64,000 nucleotides of DNA from Azolla caroliniana (GCA_043228905.1 JBHGNT010000013.1:11904001-11968000); one strand, 5' to 3'. Counted from the stretch's first letter, positions 45,069 to 57,155 are shown. Numbers and translations: made by a program. Notes: generated by a model not told the origin, from the sequence alone.

Positions 45069-45372
45069 TGTTGGCATAAAAGGCCGACTTCTTTCATTTT
45101 GTATCCCTACTAGTGGGAACACATCCAATAGTTAGGGAGCCTTGAGTATATAAGCCCTAACCTAACATTGTAATACATGGTGCTTGATCATCTTGTATCT
45201 TGAGTCAGTGAGAGAGAGAGAGAGAGAAAGAAAGAGAAACAGAGAATAACGAGAATCACCATTGACGCTTAACTCCTTGTCTATCTACTCCTTTAGCGAC
45301 ATATATATGTATGTTGTTTGTTGCGCATAACCGGCAGGTCCTCAAACGTTCTTCCGCGCATATCTGCTCACA
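45069..45372 (+). mobile_element. Copia L 3' LTR
   Basis: About 304 bp, TGTTGGCATAAAAGGCCGAC to CGCATATCTGCTCACA. TATA box TGAGTATATAAGCC near 45143 and a (GA)n run at 45209-45226. The polypurine-like TTACGGGGGAGATAACCCC lies about 50 bases upstream. The right flank is copia M protease. Confidence 0.82.
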
Positions 45373-45710
45373 GTATGTAGATTCTGGAGCATCAAACCAT
45401 ATGACAAAGCCTGTCAACGAACCATTCTGGAACGCCCAAGTCTGCGAAGCTTGTCAACACAGGAAGCAACACTAAATTCCATTCCCCAACGAGCGTAATT
45501 GGAGCCGTAACAAGCTCGACTTGATCCATTCACATTTCTGGGGGCTGACGCAGAATGTGAGTATCGATGGGGGTCATTACTTTGTAACTTTCATAGATGA
45601 CTACACTTGGCACACCTGGGCATGGTTGATCGAGAAGAAAAACGAAGTCTTCTCCTGTTTTCTTAAGGTGAAGAGCCTTGTTGAATGGGAGACCGAAAGA
45701 AAGATCAAGG
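45373..45710 (+). pseudogene. Copia M protease-integrase fragment
   Basis: Reads YVDSGASNHMTKPVNEPFWN, then after an internal deletion CEACQHRKQH and the integrase core NKLDLIHSHFWGLTQNVSID, YFVTFIDDYTWHTW, VEWETERKIKVL. It is cut at both sides by L-type LTRs, so it is a host element caught between two insertions. Confidence 0.8.
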
Positions 45711-45930
45711 TGTTGGCATAAAAGGCCGACTCCTTCCACTTTGTAACCGTAGTGTGAACACATCCTCCAGTTAGGGCTTGAGTATATAAGCTCAAGCCTA
45801 ACATTGTAACGAGAACCTTCTTGTATCTTAAGTCTCTGAGAGTGTAAGTGTTATAGAATAACGAGAGTATTATTAAGCCATTTTCTACCACATCTCAATC
45901 CACCCTTCAGATTTTGTCACACAATTACAA
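45711..45930 (+). mobile_element. L-type copia LTR, truncated or diverged
   Basis: Starts TGTTGGCATAAAAGGCCGAC like 45069. Keeps the TATA region TTGAGTATATAAGCTC and CCTAACATTGTAACGAG. The 3' boundary is not clear. It interrupts copia M integrase after KIKVL. Confidence 0.75.
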
Positions 45931-46558
45931 GCTTTCTCATTAGATTTTTGACTAACCAACCTATGTTTATTTTCATCTATTTCTCCCTATGGGGAGTCAT
46001 GATCCCCTTGCTAGTTTGTGAAGTGACATGCATGCACTCTACATTGTTGGCCTTGCTTAAGAAGGTGGAGACATACACACAATCTTGATTCTCAACAATC
46101 TAGCTAAATGAGCTAGATACTCCACCCTACCAAGATATTAGCGTGTGGCCCTCTAAGTGTGGCACATGTGTACCTATGTGCTCCCTATGTACTTGAACTA
46201 ACTAAAACCTACTATGCACCATGTAACAAGGCAATTATCGTTTTGACCTTAGCAATCGTATAAGCATAGGACTAGTTATAATGAATCACGAGAGACATTA
46301 TACTAATTGATTTTATTTTTCTAGTTGCTTTCACAAAAACACGCAAATGATCAAGCACAAGTATTCAAACAGTGCCAATATGAGCACAACATTGACTAAA
46401 AAGGAGAGTGATGTTGCCATATTTTTTGTTTGAAGTTGATGAGAAGATAAAGACAACTATATGAATGTAGTTATGATGTTAATTACAACTTTTCAAAAGT
46501 ATGTACAGTTGAAATTTGTCAATTAATGTATGGGTACTCAAATAAGATTGAAGTGAGA
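45931..46558. other. Intergenic, 3' side of the kinase gene
   Basis: AT-rich sequence with no reading frame or repeat I recognise. It would contain the 3' UTR and poly(A) site of the kinase gene on the minus strand. Confidence 0.5.
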
Positions 46559-47142
46559 TTAAATATTGACCAACTCAGAATTGATGTCGTAGATTTGGAT
46601 GAAAAGTTCATGCATGGTGGGACGAAGATCGGGGTTGGGGGCAAAACATGCCAATGCAATTCTCAACAATTGCTCCATCTGTTCTTGGATATACTCAGAT
46701 TTCATGACATTTGAATCAAAAACCTCCATCGGCCATTGATCTTCATCCACCTTTTGCACCCAATGTGGGAGATGGAGGTCATCACTACCACTAACGATAT
46801 TGTTTTTATCATCAACATTTGTTGAAGACTTTCCGCTAATAAGCTCTAGAAGAAGCACACCAAAGCTATAGACATCAGCAGAGGGTTGAGCTCGTCGGAG
46901 GTCATTGACCTCAGGTGCCATATACCTCATCATTTTCATGTTGGTAGATAAGTCGACAAATGCTAATTGTGCAAAACCATAATCGGCCACAAGTGGGTTC
47001 CCATTTCTGTCCATCAACACATTTGATGTCTTCACATTGCCATGCACCACCTTATGCTTGTGGAGATGTGCCAGGCCTTCAGCCACCATCCCCGCCACAC
47101 TCAATCGCTTCCCCCATTCCATGGGGGGATCTATTGGATTCT
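46559..47142 (-). CDS. LRR receptor-like kinase, exon 2 (kinase C-lobe)
   Basis: Exon 2 of the gene whose exon 1 is at 57374-58877. The acceptor is TTCACTTAAAG at 47143-47153 after a T-rich tract. The split codon is completed by AG, then NPIDPPMEWGKRL. It encodes residues 502-695: catalytic loop HGNVKTSNVLMD (Asp of HRD replaced by Asn at 537), DYG in place of DFG (555-557), activation-segment end MAPEV (577-579), YSFGVLLLELISGKS, and RPTMHELFIQIYDI near the C-terminus. Stop TAA at 46559. HGN and DYG are typical of the LRR-III group of receptor-like kinases, often considered weak or inactive kinases. Confidence 0.88.
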
Positions 47143-47759
47143 CTTTAAGTGAACAAAAAAAAACATTAAAAACATAATATGGTGCACTAATTCCCTCAAA
47201 AGATTTGGAAATCTCTCTCATTTACAAGGCAAAAGATATATCACAAGCAAGCGAATGATAACATTGAAAATTTTACCTATTTTTATTGAAATAAAAGTAT
47301 TTTGTTTGGTATTGAAATAAAGGATTTTACAATGAATATTCACCTAGGACATCTCAAAAGGCATGTATTAGTAAAGATTTTCTCACTGCAATAAATTTAG
47401 GGAGGACAATCCGGATTGGGTTTTATAAGCGCAACATACATAACTTAGGTCAATAAGGGAACTACATACATACCATGGGACCAATATTTTATTGAACCTA
47501 GATTGGTGTGACATGTTCCACTTAATGACCCTAACTAACTATGATAGATTATCGATCCCTAGCCTCTTCCAAACACCTGTAGAGCTAGCTTATACAAGCT
47601 CATGCAATTGAGTACTATAGAGCAAAAACATATTAGAAAGACGACATCTCTTTCTTCTATGGCTAGTAACATTTTGTCCCACCTCTTGAAGTGTTCACTT
47701 AGAGAAAAATGGATAGGTGTGTGTGTGTGTATGAGAGAGAGAGAAAGAGAGAGAGCCCT

Positions 47760-47990
47760 GATCGATGTAGCTCAGTTGGTAAGGTTGCCCAATGGAGACT
47801 AGGTGGCCATGGGTTCAACCCCAGCATTCCATAGGGGCATCTATTCGTGAAACGGATATATATATGGTGTAATAGAGAGGGGAGAAAATAGAGATATATA
47901 TATATATGGTCTAATAGAGAGGTGAGAAATTTGGGTTTCGAACCCAAGATGTAGTGGTAGTAGGGTAAGCTAATTACAATAAAAGGAGAG
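47760..47990. repeat. tRNA-like, SINE-like stretch in the intron
   Basis: GATGTAGCTCAGTTGGTAAG (47763-47782) matches a Pol III A box (TRGCNNAGYNGG) perfectly. GGGTTCAACCCC (47812-47823) is a near B box about 33 bases on. A second T-arm-like GGGTTTCGAACCC follows at 47929, with two TGGT(G/C)TAATAGAGAGG words between. No poly(A) or TSD found. It could be a SINE head, a decayed tRNA, or the tRNA-like end of an LTR. Confidence 0.5.
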
Positions 47991-48053
47991 AGAGATGACC
48001 AAGACATATCCAACTTACCATCGATGTCCCATACTTACACATATTATTAGGAT

Positions 48054-48543
48054 GTGTAGCGATATAGTGACATAAAATACATAGTTAGTGAGGATTGAAC
48101 CTACAACCTCACATAAACAAGATATCATGCTCAACCATTTTGATATGAGTATATATTTGTATTGTACTTGATCTAGAAATACTCTCTAGTCACATACCTC
48201 TAGAAAGTTCTAGAGGGTTCTAGAATAATTCGTGACTGGTGTTGAGTCCCTTCAACCTTGATGTGTCATTGATTGGTGTTGAATCCCTTCAAAGGGACCA
48301 TGGAGGTTACAAGTATTTATACTATGAGTTGAAGTACATGTACATTAGAATATTCTAGAACCCTCTAGAACCGTTTAGTTCTACAACTTTCTAGAGGTAT
48401 GTATGTAGAGAGTATTTGTAGATCAAGTACATTATAAACAAATACATGCTCATATCAAAATGGTTGAGCATGATATCTTGTTGACGCAAGGTTGCAAGTT
48501 TAATCCTCACCAACTATGTATTTTATGTCACTCTATCGTGACA
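48054..48543. mobile_element. Two LTR starts in inverted orientation
   Basis: 48056-48231 and 48349-48541 are reverse complements of each other with moderate divergence (both have CTCTAGAAAGTT/AACTTTCTAGAG, GAGCATGATATCTTG and TGACATAAAATAC). The right arm continues as an LTR read on the minus strand with tip CGTGACA and a TATA-like AGTATAAATACTTG. A duplicated GGTGTTGARTCCCTTCAA lies in the middle. It may be a head-to-head LTR remnant. Confidence 0.7.
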
Positions 48544-49139
48544 TGATGACTAGTACCTTAGAATAGGTAACACGATCATTGTTCACGACTAAAGCCTAGC
48601 CCGCACCATTGGTATCTCAAGACCAATGATGAACTTTAACACACATAAATACCCCAAGGAATGTGTGATTAGGCTTGTTATGTCAAGAAGCTTGACTTGT
48701 TCCCTCACAACCCAATGATTCCACTAACAAGTACAGAAAGAAGATGAACAAATGCAATAACTGACCGAAGCTTCTTCAGATGTCGTCGGCTTGTGTGAAT
48801 CAGTAAAGAAGCGTCTAAGAGAGTACCTCCTTGGAGACTGATAGTCTTTCGGATGGGTATGGTAAGATTGGGCTAGCCGGTTTGAATACGGTCGTACTCG
48901 GTACGTCCATAATTCAAGTGTTCGGATGGGTCGAAGTCGAATCTGTTGAACGACTCGACTGGGTCAAATCAGTTGATCTATTCGACTAGGTCAAGTTAGT
49001 TCCGTTCGACTGGGCCGAACTGGGAAATGAGGTTTCGGCTACCCGTAAAGTCGACCTCATATTCTATGTTGGACCATTAAGAAGAGTTGGCACATCTGAA
49101 AAGGCGACTCTTCTTAACTCAATCGGCCTTTCGGCCGCC

Positions 49140-50190
49140 TTGTGCATTTTTACTCTTAGAAGACGACATTTGAACTTCTGACAACTCGTCGTGTCTCCGG
49201 GTTCCAAAGTTGGTAGTTGAAATTGTCGTCAGGTTCATAAACTAAGTAAATACATTTTCTTGACCTTGGCTCAAGTTTTCGGCATTCATTTTTCGGCACA
49301 AGTGCAAATGAAAATCCACAGCTTTCCATAATCTGGTCTTTTGCCGATCCAGACCTCTTGCGGAATTTGAAGTCCAAGAGGCGTACTCGGAAATGTATTG
49401 ATAATGTGCATTGCAGTGAGTAGTGCCTCGGCCCAGAAACAATTGGAAAGTCTGACATGATGCAACATGGAGAAAATTCGCTCCTTAATTGTCCAATTCA
49501 TTCTTTTTGCAATTTCATTTTGCTCTGGACTATATGGAGTTGTGTATTCTCGTCTAATGCCACGTTCTCAACAAAATCTGACAAATTCGTTTGATTTATA
49601 CTCCCTGCCATTGTGCGACTATAAGCATTTCAGCTTTTGGCCAGTTTGATTCTCAACCATCACGAGCCACTCTGAGAAGATCATGAACACACAATCTTTT
49701 GTTCTAGCTGGATAGGGCCACATCTTGCTAGTCATGTCATCAATGAATGTAACGAAATAAGACGCGTCGCCAAGAGACTAATGTGGCATAGGGCCACAAA
49801 TGTTTGAATGGACTAATTCGAGTGGCGCTTTGACTCTCTCGGCTCTTTGGTTGGATGTGAGGCGACAACTTGCTTGCCATACTGGAAGTGCTCCCAAAAT
49901 TGATAGTCGGAGAAGGAGAGCTTAGGGATGTAGCCTTGCTCAGGTGGCCAAGTCATCCATGCGAAAGGGACGACATCAGGATATTGACCAGAAATAAGTC
50001 ACCCTCTCTGAGTGTGACATACAATGGGTACAATGAATGCACCTTCAACCCCCAAGCAAGCAAGAGGTTGCCTCTTTGGAGCGTTCACCATCCTGACGAG
50101 AAGTCAACACAAATGTAGTCATCATCAAGTTGTCCCACTGAAATTAGCGGCCTCGTGAGCTCTAGGACGTCTCGAACCTTGTGTAGTACT
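49140..50190 (-). pseudogene. Copia N protease-end and integrase fragment
   Basis: On the minus strand: a pre-integrase part (LISVGQLDDDYICVDFSSG, GHLSKATSL), integrase YFVTFIDDMTSKMWPYPART, SHNGREYKSNEFV, YTTPYSPEQNEIAKRMNWTI, LLTAMHIINTFPSTPLGLQI, and IYLVYEPDDNFNYQLWNPET. Many stops. It lies in the kinase intron in the same orientation as the gene. Confidence 0.78.
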
Positions 50191-50194
50191 AAAG

Positions 50195-50388
50195 TAGAAC
50201 CACTCGGAAAACTCCACGTGGTTTTTCCCATTCGGGTTTTCCACACTAAAATCTTGTGTCATTGTATCGTTTCGTTACTATTTCTTCGTTTTCTGTCTGA
50301 GCGTTGTCTTACTCATTTCTCTGCACCCAAATACGTACACGAGAAAGCGGTTGGGGCCGGTTATGATCCTAACAGTAGCCTCTTTCTT
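50195..50388 (+). mobile_element. Copia LTR R-U5 fragment
   Basis: GTTTTTCCCATTCGGGTTTTCCACA is followed by a T-rich stretch and GATCCTAACA. The same TTTTTCCC...GGGTTTTCCAC block marks the 3' part of the E and I LTRs. Truncated on the 5' side. Confidence 0.6.
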
Positions 50389-50389
50389 T

Positions 50390-50534
50390 GATCCAGTAGT
50401 TCCGTTTGTATAAACAACCTCATCCTTGAAAAGCTCTAACTAGATTCCTCTTTAGAGTTGAAAGATCCAGTAGTTCCGTTTGTATAAACAACCTCATCCT
50501 TGAAAAGCTCTAACTAGATTCCTCTTTAGAGTTT
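50390..50534. repeat. 74-bp tandem duplication
   Basis: GATCCAGTAGTTCCGTTTGT begins at 50390 and again at 50464. The two units are identical over about 71 bases, indicating a recent event in an otherwise old region. Confidence 0.95.
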
Positions 50535-51229
50535 ACTCCAATAAATTGCTTTGGTTTTTGTGGGTAGCCTCCTTCTCTAACCCATTAGTTTTGTTGGGAT
50601 AGATAGCCTCATGATTTCTTTAAGTGCTCTATCTCTAACTAGATTCCCCCATCAAGTAAATATCCTCTTACTTGCAACGTCACCCTATAGGAGTATATGC
50701 CCTAATCAATTAGTTTTGTTTGAATAGATATCCTCGTGTCCTCTTCCATGAGTAGATGCTTTAATCCATTACTTTTTTTTGGATAGATAGCCTCATATGG
50801 TTAGCTTTGACTAGATTCCCCCACTAAGTAAGCATCTTACATGAGTAGATACAGATCACACTCTTGGCATGTTAGAAATTTCAACACATGACCTCTTTGA
50901 TGACAATACGTAACCATATTAGGATACATCATCTTATACATAATATTCGTGTAACATTTATATATTACGTAGAATATATAGGTAATGCTATGAAATGTCA
51001 TCACCTTGCACATGTTAATGCATGATCACCAAGTGGTATGCTTGCATGAATGTGAAGTGGCAATCATTCATGCATACAAGATGGTGAACATGCATGTGTC
51101 TAAACTATGTTATATTAGCATGTGTTTGAGTATTGATGAACCATTCTACTTAAACGTTAGTCTTACATATTCTTGTGCATCTTGTTAATACATTGTCAAT
51201 GTCTTGCTATTTTGCTCTCATTTCTCTCT
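50535..51229. other. Intron sequence without recognised features
   Basis: AT-rich. Loose repeats of the phrase GATAGATAGCCTCAT and AACTAGATTCCCCCA continue the theme of the tandem unit at 50390 with increasing divergence. No coding signal. Confidence 0.5.
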
Positions 51230-52990
51230 TCCATTCTCTGATTTAATTAGATATTGTTCTTAGCCACAACCTTGACAATTTGACCTAAGATAAACCCTTC
51301 CTCTTCATTGTTTTCCTTAATAACTTCTCACGCTATCTTCTCATAACCATGGCAGTAGTAAGTGACCAATAATATATATGCATACGGAGGCTCTAGAACA
51401 CTTAACAACCAAGTTCACATCCTTGGAGCAATAGAATCAAAGGCCTCTACAAAACTTACAATAAGTGAATGCTGAGAAAGCTAAATAACATGAGGTATTA
51501 ACTTAGAGGGTTCATCAACTTAAAGTGTCATTAATATATTTGCGAAAACAATGTTTGGGAGCACCAATTCACCAACAAAGAGCTCAAGATAAGTCTCCTA
51601 GTAAAGTTTGATGGTGCTTGGTCACACTTTCATTAGGATTCCTAAACTAGGAGCACCTAGTATTACAAAGGCATCCCACTCAATATCCAACTAATTCAAC
51701 ATGACTAAGGTTGGCGAGGACTCTATTGACAAGTACAACGGTAACTGTGTTGGCGTCATTACTCAAGAAAAGGTTCACTATTAGATTATTTTGATGAGGT
51801 TATTAAGGAATTTAAAGCTTGTTTTGGTGATACAAATAGTAAGAGACTAAGTATCAGTAAGATTCAAAGTTTAGGACAAGGAGACCACCTCTAATTGAGC
51901 AACATTCCATCCTAGATCGAAGCAAACATATACATAGGTGACAAAGTTACCATCATCTTGTCCTCATTGTCCTAAACGTCAAGTTAACTAGCAAGTGTGA
52001 GTACTTATAAATCTAATCTTGATTCTCCAATTACATCTAGCAATCAAAGCAACCTGAGCACATCATCAAATTGGTTTGAAGTTCTTATTCAACTTGATGA
52101 GCTGTTAAACAAGTAAATCCAGCCAAAATAGGCGCCATTTAGTTGGATAACCTAGAATTTATAGAGTTAGTCCATAATAACGGTTCCGTTTTGTCGTATT
52201 GAGTTAGTAGAGGATTTCAGGCACAAGTTGAATTGTACCTCTAGATATAATTGAGTCCTTGACTCTCCTCTCTTAGTTCACAACCCAATCCTTGCTTCAT
52301 GGGTCGAAACTTTGCCATGGCACGTAAAATATTATTGAAAACACTGTCGTCCAACATCTCGCACAATCATAGATGTCGACATGTTACCTTTGGCAACATA
52401 ATTGAATAGTTTGAGATAATTTGTGAAATTCTTGGTGATCTAGCTTGTGTGATTTCATTCAATCTCATTCATACTCCCGAATATTTGAATGTCCTGGAAC
52501 TACCTTCCTTTGATCTTTAGAATCTAGGGATTGATTGCAAAAATGAGATATTTTAGAATCCCACAAAAACCATATATCGAACTTGCATATATCATCGAAC
52601 TCAAGTCTAGTGTGTCATTAGATCTTAGCAATCTCTCTCCAAGGGATATGGAAAGAAGGAAGAAAAGAAGAAATGTTTAATTTGTTGTAATAATAATGCC
52701 AACCTCGAGTTTAGAAAAGCTAGATATCTTAGCTTCAACCAAGTATCAAGAATTCAAAGATTTATTCCATAAGGTTAAGGCTAGTAGGCTCCCAAACCAT
52801 CAAACTTACCATTTTCCTATCAATCTTCAACCAGGAAAAGATCTGTTGTGGGGACAAATCTATAATTTAGCACCAATAGAGCTCTAAGGTTCTTAGAGAC
52901 AATATTGATAATAAATTAACAACTGGATTCATTCAACATTCCAAATATCTTGTGCCAAATTTTTCTGTTAAGAAGAAAGTATGCCTTGGC
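51230..52990 (+). pseudogene. Gypsy O remnant (gag, protease, RT start)
   Basis: Related to element A. Gag words VKFDGAWSHFH, FDEVIKEFKACFGDTNSK and IQSLGQGD appear in shifting frames (51600-51890). The gag-end signature TTAAACAAGTAAATCCAGCC at 52110 matches element A. 52696-52887 reads TKYQEFKDLFHKVKASRLPN and GKDLLWGQIYNLAPIEL, the start of RT. It ends before the catalytic region. Heavily decayed. Confidence 0.72.
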
Positions 52991-52999
52991 TTTAATCTC

Positions 53000-53540
53000 T
53001 AACCAAATCAATGGAGCTACATTTCTTCTCGATCTCCGCCCTCATATTCACCTTTATCCAGTGTGTAAAAAATCAAAATGTGTGGTTGATTTGTGAGTTT
53101 GCACACTTATTGATTGAATATGTGAGCCTAAATATCATCATAGTGGAACCTATTGAATACGGTAATATAATGGACGTATTCACATTACCCCATTGGACAC
53201 ACCAGATTAGGTTGTTTATGTAAATAACATAAAGGGCAGTTGCCCTAGTTTTGGTTAGTATATAACCAGCATGTAACCTAGTTTCTATGGATGATGCCAC
53301 CGTTCTTGTTGTAATAGATTTTGAATAATACAGTGTATTATTGTGCGCTGCTTAGTTTTCCCTCTCTCGCACTCCTTTGTTCAAGTTAATCTTGCAGTTT
53401 GTCTTTGTTTTCTTTTTGTTCGTTTGTTCCATATCCATCAATTCGGCTCGATCATATTTTGAGTAAACCAGTTGGTTGTACCCTTTCTCTTGATGGTAGT
53501 CACCTCAATAAAGACTTTCGACCAATCGACTCTTGTCAAA
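53000..53540 (+). mobile_element. Probable copia P LTR and leader
   Basis: Contains TTAGTATATAACCAGC (TATA-like, near 53257) and TTTTGAATAATACAGTGTATTATTG before the copia P gag. LTR ends could not be placed. Confidence 0.4.
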
Positions 53541-53543
53541 GAA

Positions 53544-54640
53544 ATGGCTTCCACATCCGACTCGTCAAACATGAGTCTCCGAAAGTTCAATGACACGAAC
53601 TTCAATTTTTGGAAAGAGCAAATGCAGGATTGCCTGATTGTGAAGTGTCAAATCGACGCTATTGAGAATGAAATTGCAGACTAGATGAATACAAGCCAAA
53701 CGAGTGGATGAAGCTCGATTGTATAGCTCGTGCCACAATTCAGATGCATTTGTCCAAATCAGTCTATTATACTGTTCAATCTTGTTCGATAGCCTATGAG
53801 CTATGGAAGATGTTGTCAGACACATATGAAAAAAAGGTGGTTGCCATAAAGATAAATATCTTATTCGATGCCTCTACAATCTTTAGATGAAAGAATCCGA
53901 TTCGCTCCATGCACACCTTAATGAATACGAGAGCATCAATTCCCAATTTTTGGCTTAGGGGATGACGATTGATGATGAGATGAAAGCTCTCTTGTTAATG
54001 AGCAATCTTCCCCCTTCATGGGAAACATTCGTCACGACTGTGAGTAACACATCGGCTACGACTGTCAAGTACTCCAAGATTACGAACTCCATCTTGTCAG
54101 AAGGCGCTCCGAGGAAATCATTCATACATGACTCAACTAGTGATGCCTACATAGTACAAAGTTCGGCTGACCGATCGAACAATTGAGGAAGAAGTTCTTC
54201 CCGAATGTTGACTAGCTCTAGAGGTCGAAGTAAGTCTAGAGATACTCGAACTTGCAATTACTACAAGAATCCTGGACACATAGAAGCCAAATGTCGTGTT
54301 CTCAAGGCCAAGAACAAAAAAAGTTCAGAAAGCTGAGCACAAAGTCAGTTGAACAAAGGAAGTAAATTTTGTTGATGCAACCTCCTTTGTTGGCCCTTCG
54401 ATCAAAGCTCTTTCAACTGACCTGAATATATTGATGATAGAAAATATGGTCGAGTCGGACGTTCTGTACTTGACCGAAGAAGCCACAAGTTGGCTTCTCA
54501 ATTCGGGCCCCTCTTTTCATGTGACCTCTCATCAATAACAATTTCGGCAATATTAAGCTCAGAATGTCGACTCAGTCCGAGTGAGCAATTCACAACATTG
54601 TGCCATAGTCGGCATCGACACGGTAGAACTTAATATACAT
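53544..54640 (+). pseudogene. Copia P gag-protease remnant
   Basis: ATG 53544 starts MASTSDSSNMSLRKFNDTNF, FWKEQMQDCLIVK. Then UBN2-type gag words KMLSDTYEKKVVAIKINILF and DDEMKALLLMSNLPPSWETF. A damaged zinc knuckle CNYYKNPGHIEAKC follows (second Cys is Tyr). The protease relic WLLNSGPSFHVT has Asp replaced by Asn. Stops at 53682, 53706, 53888, 53957 and beyond. Dead. Confidence 0.8.
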
Positions 54641-54659
54641 TTGAGTCTTTTATCTTCTA

Positions 54660-54682
54660 TCTATCTTGTGTCCCTTCTCGCG

Positions 54683-54713
<31 letters not shown>

Positions 54714-54760
54714 CACACATCTAATCTATTCCACCAAACATAATTATTTACATGGTATCA
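54660..54760 (+). repeat. (CG)n(CA)n microsatellite and copia LTR end
   Basis: TCTCGCGCGCGCGCACACACACACA (54676-54712) lies in the end of a copia LTR: TAATTATTTACA is followed at 54753 by TGGTATCAAAAC, a decayed initiator-Met primer binding site. Confidence 0.75.
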
Positions 54761-54785
54761 AAACACATTGGTAGTTCGATCTAGC

Positions 54786-54926
54786 TCATCCACATGTGAA
54801 ATCCCCATCGGTTCCATAACCGAGAAATGTGCATTTTGTTTCATGGGGTGCCCACTTGGTCCTTTTCTCCTGGGGATAAATGTGTAAGCTTCGCATCCGA
54901 AAATTCAAAGCCTTTCGTAGGTCGGT
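54786..54926 (-). pseudogene. Copia Q integrase scrap
   Basis: The minus strand reads ALNFRMRSLHIYPQEKRTKW and APHETKCTFLGYGTDG, the FGC-FLGY stretch near the end of copia integrase. Bounded by the LTR end on the left and an E-type LTR on the right. Confidence 0.7.
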
Positions 54927-54927
54927 T

Positions 54928-55258
54928 GTGTGGGAAACAGGTCCCTCCAGATGGGAAGAGGAGAATCGAGTTGATGAGTAACTCAACTGAGGCCAAAACC
55001 GAAATTGAGGATATAGCCAACTCGGGACACTATATTTGTAAATAGTCGAAATGTGCCCCATGTGGGCTATGTATGTAAATAGCCATAAAGTTGTATAAGT
55101 ATAAATACAACTAGGGCAAACTTTAGTAAGGTGTAGTTGTATCATTGGGTTGTGAGTTACAAGAAGGTCGTTGCCTTTATAAGTGTGAGAGTGAGAGTGT
55201 GTGAGAGTTAGAGAATGTGTACATATGGGTTAGAAAGCTCGTGAAGTCAGCTATCTTT
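54928..55258 (+). mobile_element. E/I-type copia LTR fragment
   Basis: TGTGGGAAACAGGTCCCTCC matches the start of the E and I LTRs. It is followed by ATGTAAATAGCC and ATAAATACAACTAGGGCAAAC, the same TATA/start region as in E. The 3' end is unclear. Confidence 0.7.
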
Positions 55259-55259
55259 A

Positions 55260-56006
55260 GAACTTTAGATCTCTAAATTTAGAGCTCTGGTGATGGAGAT
55301 ATGATTATTTGAAGTTTGTTGTGTCATAGCTAAAACTAGGAGATGAAAAAGTTCTAAAAAAAGTGTTAAAAAGAAAGCAAGGGAAGTTATCTTGGAAGTG
55401 ATACCTTTATAATAAGGGGAGGAGAGTACAGTTGTGGTAATAGTGCTGAGTCTATTTCTTGTGGTGTTTCCTTTCCTGTTCATGTAGTGTGGTTGAGTTG
55501 TTATCAATATATCTTTGTAGATATGGATGTATGTATCTTCTTTCTCTCTTCCTTCCATCATGATCATTCATTATCAATAGATCTTTGTTGTTTTCGATCT
55601 ATATCTCTTCTTTCTATCATCTCTCTTTCACATTGTTAATGGCCCTAACCATTAGGCCATTACTACTTAAGAGAGATATTGTATGATTATCCTTGGAAGT
55701 CAAATATGGCCTATGAAATCAAAAGTGAATCATTTTATCATATCATGTATGGAATTAATTAGTGACTCTCGATGTAAAATACGAGCCAAGTCAAATTGAA
55801 GCAACGATGTGTAAAGTGTTACCATTGCATATGTCCTCCAATTCATAGTAAGCCTTCTGACTTGCTTCTAGGTATGTTGTGTGATCACTAAGATATGTAT
55901 GAACTAAAAAGAGTGATGGTGTACTAGAGCAAGTCCCTTATATTAGTAATGTTGTAGAATATTGCATGCAAAAACATGTTTAGTACCATTCATGTTGCGT
56001 GGAAAG

Positions 56007-56037
<31 letters not shown>

Positions 56038-56960
56038 TTATATTATCGTCGTTGGAGGTCAAATATGACCTATTCATGTTGTGTGGAAAGAGAGAGAGAG
56101 AGAGAGAGACGGTGCAAGTGCAAACGGAAGGAGTGCCACATGATGGACCTTGCTTGGGGTCAATTTGTTTAGTCATAGGGTGAATGATCACTAGATCATA
56201 AGCATTGACTTACAAGTGCACTTGATCAATGGTCTAGTATTTTCAATTACCATGAGAGAAATGTCATGGCTAGCTCTGGTTGGAGGACGAATGTGAAATT
56301 TTTTTCCAGCTTGGATGCTCTTTTTAAAGCCGTATAAGCCATTTTTCTTATTATTGTCACCATCAACAAACTCTCTCGTTTGTAGTCCACTATGCTAAAA
56401 AGAGACATTCTAATCAAATTTTTTATATTAGCCTTAATTTCATCTCTTTTATAGAGTAGGCTTCAATTTTACAAAGTTTAGTATTAGTTTCATCTCTTGC
56501 ATGATATAGGCTTCAATTGCTCATACTATAATGAGATGTAAATTTCAGTCTTAATTTCAAGTATTGCATAACAAACGCCTCAAATTTACCGTAATTTCAT
56601 TAAAATCAAATAGGGTACAAAAATTCGTTAGATTTATTTGACTTAAAAAATGGTTTCATTTAGATTTGTGTTAAAATGGTTTGCTTTGGTTTCACTTTAT
56701 ATGTTAACAATTTGGTTTAAATGTCTCGGTCTAAATGGTTCGGTCATTTTTTAACAATTTGGTTTGGATTTTGTTATGTAATTAACATTTTGGTTTGATT
56801 TCAAGGCCAAGAAACCAAACCGAACCAGGCATATATATACCTAGTGTGAACATAAACCAAATTATAAGATCTCTCTATTTTCCTCTCTAATTTGGTTTGG
56901 TGGTGTATACTAAATGGAAAATGAGATCGGGATTGTGGAAGATCAATGATGATTCATTAT
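55260..56960. other. Intron sequence with microsatellites, no gene
   Basis: No coding signal. Contains (CA)n at 56008-56034 and (GA)n at 56088-56110. Each follows the same words (CATTCATGTTGCGTGGAAAG / TATTCATGTTGTGTGGAAAG), so the unit around the microsatellite is duplicated. A TGGTTT-rich stretch occupies 56650-56910, and a (TG)n run follows at 56967-56989. Confidence 0.6.
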
Positions 56961-56997
56961 ATACTTGTGTGTGTGTGTGTGTGTGTGTGCACGCGCT

Positions 56998-57107
56998 CAT
57001 AGATTGGTATTCATGGGATTGCTTCCATAGCACCAATACTACACGAGAATCTCATAGATTGGTATTCATGGGATTGCTTCCATGGCACCAATACTACACG
57101 AGAATCT
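56998..57107. repeat. 55-bp tandem duplication
   Basis: CATAGATTGGTATTCATGGG occurs at 56998 and 57053. The two units differ at one base (CCATAGCACC / CCATGGCACC). Confidence 0.95.
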
Positions 57108-57155
57108 CGACCAAGACATTGACATCCATTGCATACATGTTGTAGGTTCCAAAAG

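Noticed and set aside
45209-45226. GA-rich runs near several LTR ends as GAGA regulatory elements
   Set aside because: Simple microsatellites of varying length; no evidence for function.
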